DNA of 7,695 nucleotides from Muricomes sp. (lineage in GTDB: Bacteria; Bacillota; Clostridia; Lachnospirales; Lachnospiraceae): contig JAHHTM010000052.1 in assembly GCA_020024675.1 (NCBI GenBank), positions 1-7,695 on the forward strand, given 5' to 3'. Both the position numbers and the translations under genes were made by a program. This document shows, piece after piece, positions 1-6,446 of the stretch. How positions within the stretch are numbered: the first letter of the stretch is position 1; each line of letters begins with the position of its first letter. The notes under the pieces were generated by a model. That model was not told the origin of the DNA, made no database searches, and saw only the letters and a list, made by a program, of their open reading frames with translations.

Positions 1-258
1 TTAAATGCAGATCATAAATATTTTTATGTAAAAGTTGTAGATTCAGGAATGGGAATTCCGGAAGAAGATCAGGCAAATATTTTTGAAAGATTTTATCGTG
101 TGGACAAGTCTCATTCACGAGAAATGGGCGGAACGGGACTTGGGCTTGCAATTACGAGAAATGCGGTTGTTATCCACAGAGGTTCTATTAAAGTGTATAG
201 TAATGAAGGGGAAGGAACTACATTTACAGTAAGAATTCCTCTCGTCTACGTGATGTAA
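1..258 (+). CDS. Sensor histidine kinase, C-terminal fragment (5' end outside window)
   Basis: Frame +1 is open from base 1 to a TAA at 256-258, giving the last 85 residues of a membrane-type two-component sensor kinase. Only the end of the HATPase_c (ATP-binding) domain is present. Visible motifs are the G1 box DSGMGI (fragment residues 14-19), the F-box IFERFYRVD (27-35) and the G2 box GGTGLGLAI (43-51). The usual closing strand TTFTVRIPL follows. In this family the domain binds ATP and phosphorylates a histidine in the upstream HisKA domain, which then passes phosphate to a response regulator; both should lie upstream. The first internal ATG (49) falls inside G1 and is not the real start. 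The sensing domain is not visible, so the signal cannot be named. The next gene begins 14 nt downstream, which suggests co-transcription with the lipoprotein. Confidence 0.93.
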   Translation, partial: LNADHKYFYVKVVDSGMGIPEEDQANIFERFYRVDKSHSREMGGTGLGLAITRNAVVIHRGSIKVYSNEGEGTTFTVRIPLVYVM

Positions 259-272
259 AGGGGGAGGATTAA

Positions 273-1205
273 ATGAAAAAATGGAAAACTATTATTGGTT
301 TTGGAATTCTTCTCTGCATGCTGATTTTACCCTCTTGTTCAAAAAAAACAGATGTAAAAGAAGATGCTCCTTTTATTTATGGATTAAATACGGAACGTAC
401 AGGGCTTAAAAAAATTAATTATAAAATACAAGAAAAAGATCCGTTAAAAGCAGCAAAAGCAATGTTAAAAGAAATGAATACCCCATCAACAGATATCGAT
501 TATATGAATGCGATACCTAAAAAAGTGAAAGTACAAAAATGTGAACTAGAGGGTCAGATTTTAAAGATTGATTTTAACGATGCATATTATGATATCCCAA
601 AGCTGGAAGAAAAACTTGTGCAGGCGGCAATAGTAAAATCACTTGTAAAAATTGATGGGGTCAGTGCTTTATGGATGACAGTAAATGGAACAGAAATGAC
701 TGCTTCAGACGGAAGACCACTTGGATATTTAACAGACGATGATTATGTTCGAAATATAGGAGAATCAGTCAGCACTTATCAGACGGAAACTTTTACATTA
801 TATTTTGCAAATGATGCAGGAGACAGGCTTATTCCATGTGAATATAATGTAAAGTACAATAGCAATACACCAAAAGAAAAACTGATCGTTGAAAAATTGT
901 TAAATGGTCCTCAAAAAGGAAAAGGTAAACCGACGTTGAATCCAGATACCGTTTTACTTGGCGTGACGATCAAGGATGGAATCTGTTACGTAAATTTTGA
1001 TGGACAGTTTTTAAATGCACAGGTAGATGTCAAACCAGAGATTACGATTCATTCTATTGTAAATTCTTTGATTGATGGAACCGTGGCAAGTAAAGTACAG
1101 ATTACGGTTAATGGTGAAAAAAATGTAATGTATAAGCAAATGGTTGATCTTACGAAACCATTCCAAAGAGATAATGACTGGATTATGGAGGATGAACCTT
1201 CATGA
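273..1205 (+). CDS. Lipoprotein with two GerMN-type domains
   Basis: This is a 310-residue predicted surface lipoprotein. The N-terminus has basic residues (MKKWK), a hydrophobic stretch (7-19) and a lipobox LPSC with the lipidated cysteine at C22. Proline at -2 is less common but tolerated. Two successive domains of the GerM/GerMN type follow, at about residues 34-165 and 174-296. The second is clearer: FTLYFAND, then a helix ending in LLNGP, then a V-LLGVTIKDGICYVNFDG strand pair. The first is more diverged. GerMN domains occur in sporulation/germination protein GerM and in actinobacterial LpqB; the molecular role is poorly known, and ligand binding at the envelope is an inference. The start is set by GGGGAGG at 261-267, 5 nt before the ATG. 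The stop overlaps the comEC start (ATGA, 1202-1205), implying translational coupling. A germination role is not implied by this context. Confidence 0.85.
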   Translation: MKKWKTIIGFGILLCMLILPSCSKKTDVKEDAPFIYGLNTERTGLKKINYKIQEKDPLKAAKAMLKEMNTPSTDIDYMNAIPKKVKVQKCELEGQILKIDFNDAYYDIPKLEEKLVQAAIVKSLVKIDGVSALWMTVNGTEMTASDGRPLGYLTDDDYVRNIGESVSTYQTETFTLYFANDAGDRLIPCEYNVKYNSNTPKEKLIVEKLLNGPQKGKGKPTLNPDTVLLGVTIKDGICYVNFDGQFLNAQVDVKPEITIHSIVNSLIDGTVASKVQITVNGEKNVMYKQMVDLTKPFQRDNDWIMEDEPS

Positions 1206-3409
1206 GAAAAAGACCACTTTGTTTTGTAACAATGGGGTTGATAATTGTTCAGATTCTGCTGACAGGAGGACACTTTATCGGATACGATAAGGCGTTTTCC
1301 TTTTTGGCGGAAGATGAAAGTTATGTGGCAGAAGTAGTTGGTACGGTATATAAAAGAGAAGAAAAACCGAAATGTCAGATTTTATATCTGAAAAAGAGTC
1401 GCATCCATATAAATAAAAAATCTATAGATAATTCTAATATTCTGGTCCGTGTCGAGACCAAAAATCACATTTTAATTGGTAATAAAATAAAAGTAATAGG
1501 AAAAGCAACCGGGTTTCAATCTGCGAGGAATGCAGGTAATTTCGACCTGAAGAAATACTATGCATCAAGAAAAATTTATATGCAGATTCAGGCAGACAAT
1601 GTGAAGATTCTAGATTACAAAGTATCCTGTTTAAAAGAAAAACTTGCAGTTTTAAGAAAGAACTGGAAAAATCTTCTTCTTGAACATATGGGAGAACAGT
1701 ATGGAAACATAGTAAGTGCTATGCTTATAGGAGATAAAAGTGAGTTGGATACAAAAACAGCAAGGATGTATAAACAAACTGGCATTGGGCATGTACTGGC
1801 TATTTCGGGACTTCATATGTCATTTATTGGAGTTGGGATCTACAGTATTTTAAGAAAATCAGGTCTATCTTTTGTAGGTTCTGGAATTATAAGTTTTGCT
1901 CTTCTTACGACATATACAGTTTTAACAGGGTGTGGAGTATCCACGTTAAGGGCTCTTATTATGTTTCTGATAAGAATGGGAGCAGAAATAACTGGAAAAG
2001 ATTATGATATGGTGACTTCTATGGCGGTTACTGCGTGCGTTATGTGTCTAGTTAGACCATTGTATCTTATGGATGCAGGATTTATTCTTTCAAACACCGC
2101 GTTGATAGGAATAGCAGTGGTCATGCCATGTATACAGGAATGTTTTCCCTCAAAAAATAAATTTGCAAAGGCATTACTGTCTGGAATCGGGATACAGATA
2201 ACATTACTTCCAGTCATATTGTATTATTATTTTGAAATTCCATTATTTTCCATTGCAATCAATATTTTGGTAGTTCCCTTGATGTCGGCAGTTTTAGGAA
2301 CAGGAATATTTGGATCTTTATTCGGTATATTTTGGGGCCAAGGTGCGAAAATTCTTTTTTCAATCTGTAAATTTATTTTATGGTTTTACGGAGTATTATG
2401 TAACATTTCTTTAAAAATACCAAAAAGCATATGGATAACCGGACGACCAATGTTTGCAGGAATATTGATTTATTACGGAAGCTTGTTCTGCTTTTGTTAT
2501 ATTGTTGTTTGCTCAAGATCATGGAAGATAAAATTAAGAAAAAAGCGGATAGCAGGACTGTCTGGATTTATTTTGTTCAGTACACTGTGGCTCTCATGTT
2601 ATATACCTCAAATAAATAAAAATGAACTAATTGTAACAATGTTAGATGTAGGGCAGGGAGATGGGCTGCACATTAAAACACCAACCGGTCAGCATCTTTT
2701 TATAGATGGAGGAAGTAGTAATATTGCGCATATAGGAGAACAAAGAATAGGACCTTTTTTAAAATGCAATGGGGTAAAAAAGTTAGAATATGTTATGATC
2801 TCCCATAGTGATGCGGACCACAAAAATGGAATCGAGGAATTGCTGAAAGATCAGAAAAACGGAATAAAGATTGGCACATTATTATTACCAGAGAAAAAAG
2901 TCTGGGATGAAGGAATTGAAGAACTTGCCCAACTGGCAAATAAAACAGGTACAAACGTTAAAATCTTTGAGGTGGGACAAACGATGACAGATGGAAAGAT
3001 CCGTATGAAATGTCTGGCACCCGGCAAAGAGTATCAAAGTGGAAGTGGAAATCAGGCTTCTATGGTATTGGAATTGAAGTACAAGAAATTTTCTATGCTT
3101 TTTACTGGAGATATTGAAGGAGAAGGAGAAAGACAACTTGAAAATTCAGGAAAACTAAGGAAATGTTATGTGTTGAAAGTGGCGCATCATGGATCAAAAA
3201 ATTCTACATCAGAGAAGTTTCTTGAGAAAACAAAACCTGAAATTGCATGGATATCATCCGGAATAAATAATAGGTACGGGCATCCAGGTAAAGAAACTTT
3301 AAAACGTCTTAAAAAGTATGGCTGTCAAATATACAGAACACAAAAAAATGGAGCAGTTACATTGAAAACAGATGGTCATAAAATAGAGCTGTATAGTGTC
3401 ATAAAATAA
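1202..3409 (+). CDS. comEC: ComEC/Rec2 family competence DNA-uptake channel
   Basis: This is a 735-residue integral membrane protein, close to the family's usual 700-800. ComEC is the inner-membrane channel through which single-stranded transforming DNA enters the cytoplasm. Order of parts: an N-terminal membrane segment (about 6-22); a DUF4131/OB-like extracytoplasmic domain (about 40-140) with the typical ARNAGNFDLKKYYASR ending; the multi-helix Competence domain (about 165-470) with the hallmark ISGLH at 201-205; and a C-terminal metallo-beta-lactamase-like domain (about 478-735). The last domain keeps DVGQGD (482-487), IDGG (501-504), HSDADH (535-540), FTGD (634-637), AHHGS (661-665) and YGHP (692-695), so the metal site looks intact and a nuclease role is possible. 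The start is supported by GGAGG at 1187-1191 and the 4-nt overlap with the lipoprotein. No comEA or comEB is present upstream, unlike in Bacillus. The gene appears intact; whether the host is competent cannot be judged. Confidence 0.95.
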   Translation: MRKRPLCFVTMGLIIVQILLTGGHFIGYDKAFSFLAEDESYVAEVVGTVYKREEKPKCQILYLKKSRIHINKKSIDNSNILVRVETKNHILIGNKIKVIGKATGFQSARNAGNFDLKKYYASRKIYMQIQADNVKILDYKVSCLKEKLAVLRKNWKNLLLEHMGEQYGNIVSAMLIGDKSELDTKTARMYKQTGIGHVLAISGLHMSFIGVGIYSILRKSGLSFVGSGIISFALLTTYTVLTGCGVSTLRALIMFLIRMGAEITGKDYDMVTSMAVTACVMCLVRPLYLMDAGFILSNTALIGIAVVMPCIQECFPSKNKFAKALLSGIGIQITLLPVILYYYFEIPLFSIAINILVVPLMSAVLGTGIFGSLFGIFWGQGAKILFSICKFILWFYGVLCNISLKIPKSIWITGRPMFAGILIYYGSLFCFCYIVVCSRSWKIKLRKKRIAGLSGFILFSTLWLSCYIPQINKNELIVTMLDVGQGDGLHIKTPTGQHLFIDGGSSNIAHIGEQRIGPFLKCNGVKKLEYVMISHSDADHKNGIEELLKDQKNGIKIGTLLLPEKKVWDEGIEELAQLANKTGTNVKIFEVGQTMTDGKIRMKCLAPGKEYQSGSGNQASMVLELKYKKFSMLFTGDIEGEGERQLENSGKLRKCYVLKVAHHGSKNSTSEKFLEKTKPEIAWISSGINNRYGHPGKETLKRLKKYGCQIYRTQKNGAVTLKTDGHKIELYSVIK

Positions 3410-3425
3410 AATATGTGGAAACCTT

Positions 3426-3454
3426 TTGCAAACTAATTCATTTTCATATATAAT
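3426..3454 (+). promoter_or_regulatory. Sigma-A-type promoter for holA, implying a leaderless mRNA
   Basis: A -35 box TTGCAA (3426-3431, 4 of 6 consensus positions) is followed by a 17-nt spacer and a perfect -10 box TATAAT (3449-3454). Transcription would be expected to begin about 3461-3464, while the holA ATG is at 3464. The 5' leader would therefore be 0 to 3 nt long. No purine-rich Shine-Dalgarno site lies between the -10 box and the ATG. The promoter sits in the 54-nt gap after comEC. No terminator-like hairpin is seen in that gap, so read-through from comEC is also possible. Confidence 0.6.
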
Positions 3455-3463
3455 AATAGCATT

Positions 3464-4450
3464 ATGAAAAGTTTAAAACAGGATATTAAAACAGGACAAT
3501 ATAAACAGATATATCTTCTATACGGACAGGAAAGTTATTTAAAAAAACAATATAAAAATATGTTTATAAAAGCCATGATCCCGTCAGGAGATACCATGAA
3601 TTATGCGTACTATGAAGGGAAGAATGTAAATATAGCTGAGGTTATAGATCTTGCAGAAACGCTTCCTTTTTTTGCGGAACGAAGATTGATCGTATTTGAA
3701 AATACTGGGTTATTCAAAGCAAAAGGTGCAGAATTAGCTGATTATATTAAAGAGCTTCCAGAGACTACGTATTTTATTTTTATTGAAGATGAAATTGATC
3801 AGCGAAGCAAATTGTTTAAGGCTGTAAAAGCAAAAGGACATATTACAGAGCTTAAAGTGCAAGATGCAAGTACTTTAAAAAAATGGGTGCTTGGAAAGAT
3901 TGCAAAAGAGAAAAAAAAGGTCAGTGAATCGACAGTAGATTATTTTTTAAATAAAGTCGGCACGGATATGGAGCAGATAGATACAGAACTGGAAAAATTA
4001 TTTGGCTATACCTACGATAAAGATTTTATTACGGAAAAAGATGTAGAAGAGGTCTGTACTGCACACATTTCTACCAATATTTTTTCAATGATCGATGCTG
4101 TGGCAAATAAAGAGCAAAGAAAAGCTTTAGATTTATACTATGAACTTCTCGCTATGAAAGAACCGCCTATGAGAATACTGGCTTTACTTGTAAAGCAATA
4201 TAATATGCTTTATGTTACAAAAAGTTTGGTAAAAAAAGGGTACAGACAGAATGAGATCGCATCTAAGATAGGGGCACATCCTTATGTGACGAGTAAATAT
4301 ATGAATCAGTCCAGAAGATTTAAGTCAGTGGAATTACGAACCATCATAGAAGAAGGAGTAGATTTAGAGGAACGTGTAAAGACCGGAAAGTTGAAAGATA
4401 TTCTGGCAGTTGAGCTATTTCTTGTTAAAAATTCATCACCGACTACGTGA
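3464..4450 (+). CDS. holA: DNA polymerase III delta subunit (clamp loader)
   Basis: This 328-residue protein matches the HolA (PF06144) family in length and style. Delta is the clamp-loader subunit that opens the sliding beta clamp so it can be placed on primed DNA; it acts in the cytoplasm at the replication fork. The N-terminus (residues 7-26, DIKTGQYKQIYLLYGQESYL) is the characteristic HolA opening, followed by the AAA+-like fold without a working ATPase site (to about 140), a lid region, and the C-terminal helical collar domain. Family-typical stretches include TLPFFAERRLIVFENTG near residue 67 and IFSMIDAVANKEQRKAL near 207. The position after comEC is the conserved Firmicutes location (yqeN in B. 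subtilis). The frame is closed upstream by a stop at 3434-3436 with no alternative start after it, so ATG 3464 is used although no Shine-Dalgarno site precedes it. The stop codon is buried in a small 7-bp hairpin (4433-4453). Confidence 0.94.
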   Translation: MKSLKQDIKTGQYKQIYLLYGQESYLKKQYKNMFIKAMIPSGDTMNYAYYEGKNVNIAEVIDLAETLPFFAERRLIVFENTGLFKAKGAELADYIKELPETTYFIFIEDEIDQRSKLFKAVKAKGHITELKVQDASTLKKWVLGKIAKEKKKVSESTVDYFLNKVGTDMEQIDTELEKLFGYTYDKDFITEKDVEEVCTAHISTNIFSMIDAVANKEQRKALDLYYELLAMKEPPMRILALLVKQYNMLYVTKSLVKKGYRQNEIASKIGAHPYVTSKYMNQSRRFKSVELRTIIEEGVDLEERVKTGKLKDILAVELFLVKNSSPTT

Positions 4451-4503
4451 TGAGGATGCATTTTGATGAAAAACTGTTGCCAGAAGATATAGTGACATGG
4501 TAG
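4450..4503 (+). CDS. Possible 17-codon micro-ORF or gene remnant
   Basis: An ATG at 4450-4452 overlaps the holA stop (TGATG) and opens a 17-residue reading frame, MRMHFDEKLLPEDIVTW, ending at TAG 4501-4503. I do not recognise the peptide. The stop-start overlap could allow re-initiation after holA, but there is no dedicated, well-spaced ribosome binding site. The stretch lies where other Firmicutes carry rpsT, gpr and spoIIP, and the peptide does not resemble the start of any of these products as I know them. It could be a decayed gene end, a short coupled peptide or chance. Two candidate promoter elements for lepA overlap it, which favours a non-coding role. Confidence 0.15.
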   Translation: MRMHFDEKLLPEDIVTW

Positions 4504-4506
4504 GAT
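4477..4506 (+). promoter_or_regulatory. Candidate promoter for lepA
   Basis: TTGCCA (4477-4482, 5 of 6 to consensus) is separated by 18 nt from TAGGAT (4501-4506, 4 of 6), which is preceded by TG at 4498-4499 as an extended -10 element. The expected start site near 4513 would leave a leader of about 27 nt that includes the lepA ribosome binding site. A competing reading is TTGATG (4463-4468) with TATAGT (4488-4493), but its 19-nt spacer is long. No strong terminator separates holA from lepA, so read-through may also supply lepA. Confidence 0.35.
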
Positions 4507-4525
4507 AACACTGTTTGATAGATAT

Positions 4526-4531
4526 AGGAGG
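4526..4531 (+). promoter_or_regulatory. Ribosome binding site fixing the lepA TTG start
   Basis: AGGAGG lies 8 nt before the TTG at 4540-4542. This near-perfect Shine-Dalgarno sequence selects the TTG as start; the resulting N-terminus leads within 16 residues into the G1 motif, as is usual for LepA. No in-frame ATG lies between the TTG and that motif. Confidence 0.85.
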
Positions 4532-4539
4532 ATTTAAAA

Positions 4540-6354
4540 TTGTCAGGAATAGATCAGAGTAAGATAAGAAATTTTTGTATTATTGCGCATATAGATCATG
4601 GTAAATCTACACTTGCAGACCGTATTATAGAAAAGACAGGATTGTTAACAAGCAGGGAAATGCAATCACAGGTTCTGGACAATATGGATCTGGAAAGAGA
4701 GCGTGGAATTACGATCAAAGCACAGACTGTACGTACGGTATACAAGGCAAAGGATGGAGAAGAATATATTTTTAACCTCATCGATACACCAGGACATGTG
4801 GATTTTAATTATGAGGTTTCACGAAGCCTTGCAGCATGTGATGGAGCAATTCTTGTTGTAGATGCAGCTCAGGGAGTGGAGGCACAGACACTTGCAAATG
4901 TATATTTAGCACTGGATCATGATCTTGATGTTATGCCGGTTATCAATAAAATTGACCTTCCAAGCGCAGATGCACCACGTGTAATAGAAGAAATAGAAGA
5001 TGTGATCGGTATTGAGGCAGAAGATGCACCGCTTATTTCTGCAAAGACCGGACTTAATATAGAAGATGTGCTGGAGCAGATCGTTAAAAAGATTCCGGCA
5101 CCAAAAGGAGATGCAAGCCAACCACTTAAGGCGCTTATCTTTGATTCCGTTTATGACTCTTATAAGGGAGTTATCGTTTTCTGTAGGATTAAAGAAGGAA
5201 AAGTGAGAAAAGGAACAAAAATCCGTATGATGGCTACTGGCGCGCAGGCAGATGTAGTTGAAGTTGGATATTTTGGAGCAGGCCAGTTTATACCTTGTGA
5301 TGAATTGAGCGCAGGAATGGTTGGATATATTACAGCCAGCTTAAAGAATGTAAAAGATACACGAGTAGGTGATACGATCACAGATGCATTAAGACCATGT
5401 GAAGAACCACTTCCAGGTTACAAGAAAGTAAATCCAATGGTTTATTGTGGACTTTATCCAGCAGATGGTGCTAAATATCCAGATTTAAGGGATGCGTTGG
5501 AAAAACTTCAGCTCAATGATGCTGCCCTTCAGTTTGAAGCTGAGACATCCATCGCGCTTGGGTTTGGATTCCGTTGTGGATTTTTAGGACTTCTGCATTT
5601 GGAAATTATTCAGGAACGACTGGAAAGAGAGTATAATCTTGATCTTGTTACAACAGCGCCAAGTGTTATTTACAAAGTGCATAAGACAAATGGAGAAGTG
5701 ATCGATCTTACCAATCCGACAAACCTTCCAGATCCGGCAGAGATTGAGTATATGGAAGAACCTATGGTTAAAGCAGAGATCATGGTAACTACAGAGTATA
5801 TAGGTGCTATTATGGAATTATGCCAGGAACGTCGAGGGGAATACAAAGGACTTGATTATATAGAAGCAAGTCGTGCGGTTCTTCACTACCAACTTCCACT
5901 TAATGAGATTATATATGATTTCTTTGATGCACTTAAATCGCGTTCAAGAGGGTATGCTTCATTTGATTATGAGATGTTAGGGTATGTGCAATCTGAACTT
6001 GTAAAACTGGACATCCTGATTAATAAAGAAGAAGTCGATGCGCTTTCATTTATTGTTCACAGTGGAACAGCTTATGAACGCGGAAGAAAGATGTGTGAAA
6101 AGCTTAAAGAAGAAATACCAAGACAGCTTTTTGAAATTCCAATTCAGGCAGCAGTGGGAAGTAAGATTATTGCCAGAGAGACTGTTCGAGCAATGAGAAA
6201 AGATGTTCTTGCGAAATGTTATGGTGGAGATATTTCACGTAAGAAAAAACTGTTAGAAAAACAGAAAGAAGGAAAGAAACGTATGCGTCAGGTCGGCAGC
6301 GTGGAAATTCCGCAGAAAGCATTTATGAGTGTATTGAAATTAGATGATAAATAA
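4540..6354 (+). CDS. lepA: Elongation factor 4, ribosome-associated translational GTPase LepA
   Basis: This 604-residue protein has the full LepA/EF4 layout and length (about 600 in most bacteria). LepA is a GTPase related to EF-G that binds the ribosome; back-translocation under stress and a role in initiation or 30S assembly have both been proposed. GTPase motifs: G1 AHIDHGKS (16-23), G2 ERGITIKA (54-61), G3 DTPGH (82-86), G4 NKID (136-139) and G5 SAK (167-169), all intact, including the histidine of DTPGH. Domain II (about 192-285), the EF-G III-like domain (about 295-370) and the EF-G V-like domain (about 400-485) follow. The LepA-specific C-terminal domain contains CYGGDISRKKKLLEKQKEGK from 560, which EF-G lacks. 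The start is TTG with a strong ribosome binding site. It is followed by a terminator at 6358-6392. The sequence appears complete, with base use like its neighbours. Confidence 0.98.
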   Translation: MSGIDQSKIRNFCIIAHIDHGKSTLADRIIEKTGLLTSREMQSQVLDNMDLERERGITIKAQTVRTVYKAKDGEEYIFNLIDTPGHVDFNYEVSRSLAACDGAILVVDAAQGVEAQTLANVYLALDHDLDVMPVINKIDLPSADAPRVIEEIEDVIGIEAEDAPLISAKTGLNIEDVLEQIVKKIPAPKGDASQPLKALIFDSVYDSYKGVIVFCRIKEGKVRKGTKIRMMATGAQADVVEVGYFGAGQFIPCDELSAGMVGYITASLKNVKDTRVGDTITDALRPCEEPLPGYKKVNPMVYCGLYPADGAKYPDLRDALEKLQLNDAALQFEAETSIALGFGFRCGFLGLLHLEIIQERLEREYNLDLVTTAPSVIYKVHKTNGEVIDLTNPTNLPDPAEIEYMEEPMVKAEIMVTTEYIGAIMELCQERRGEYKGLDYIEASRAVLHYQLPLNEIIYDFFDALKSRSRGYASFDYEMLGYVQSELVKLDILINKEEVDALSFIVHSGTAYERGRKMCEKLKEEIPRQLFEIPIQAAVGSKIIARETVRAMRKDVLAKCYGGDISRKKKLLEKQKEGKKRMRQVGSVEIPQKAFMSVLKLDDK

Positions 6355-6357
6355 AGG

Positions 6358-6392
6358 AAAGCTCTGGGGAACAAAGCCCCGGGGCTTTTATT
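6358..6392 (+). terminator. Rho-independent terminator after lepA
   Basis: AAAGCTCTGGGG (6358-6369) pairs over 12 bp, including two G-U pairs, with CCCCGGGGCTTT (6377-6388) around a 7-nt loop. The hairpin is followed by a short T-rich tail (TTTTATT, 6386-6392). It begins 3 nt after the lepA stop. The right part, AAAGCCCCGGGGCTTT (6373-6388), is by itself a perfect 16-bp palindrome, so an alternative fold competes. The T tract is brief, so termination may be incomplete, letting some transcripts continue into hemW, for which I see no clear promoter of its own. Confidence 0.75.
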
Positions 6393-6396
6393 AAAA

Positions 6397-6426
6397 GGGT
6401 CAGGTACTTAAGAAAGTGCCTGACCC
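6397..6426. repeat. 30-bp near-perfect palindrome, possible dispersed REP-like element
   Basis: GGGTCAGGTACTT (6397-6409) and AAGTGCCTGACCC (6414-6426) pair over all 13 bp, with one G-T mismatch that is a wobble pair in RNA. The loop is AAGA (6410-6413). It lies between the lepA terminator and the hemW ribosome binding site and would be in the hemW leader. On the + strand no T tract follows, so it is not a typical + terminator. On the - strand it is followed by TTTTAATAAAA, but there is no gene on that strand to terminate. The size and long GC-containing arms resemble dispersed intergenic repeats (REP or IS200-end type), which is an inference because only one copy is in view. Confidence 0.55.
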
Positions 6427-6435
6427 TCAAATGAA

Positions 6436-6440
6436 AGGAG
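6436..6440 (+). promoter_or_regulatory. Ribosome binding site fixing the hemW TTG start
   Basis: AGGAG, within AAAGGAGAAAG, lies 6 nt before the TTG at 6447-6449. An ATG at 6431 is out of frame. The TTG start gives the standard HemW opening, with the first iron-sulfur cysteine at residue 14. The site begins only 10 nt after the palindrome, so folding of that hairpin should leave it exposed. Confidence 0.8.
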
Positions 6441-6446
6441 AAAGAT

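Noticed and set aside
273..1205. Annotation as a spore germination protein GerM
   Set aside because: Only the GerMN domain type is shared; the neighbours are a sensor kinase and comEC, not sporulation genes, so a germination role is not supported.
2431..2619. 62-codon open frame inside comEC on the + strand
   Set aside because: It lies entirely within the well-conserved comEC frame, shows no recognisable domain and has no ribosome binding site; it is an out-of-frame shadow.
3413..3436. 7-codon ORF (ATG 3413) upstream of holA as a leader peptide
   Set aside because: It overlaps the -35 box of the holA promoter, has no ribosome binding site and no attenuator-like hairpin follows; chance is the simplest reading.
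4432..4454. Hairpin TCATCAC/GTGATGA around the holA stop as a terminator
   Set aside because: The stem is only 7 bp plus one wobble pair, is AT-rich, and lacks a following T tract; it is unlikely to terminate transcription.
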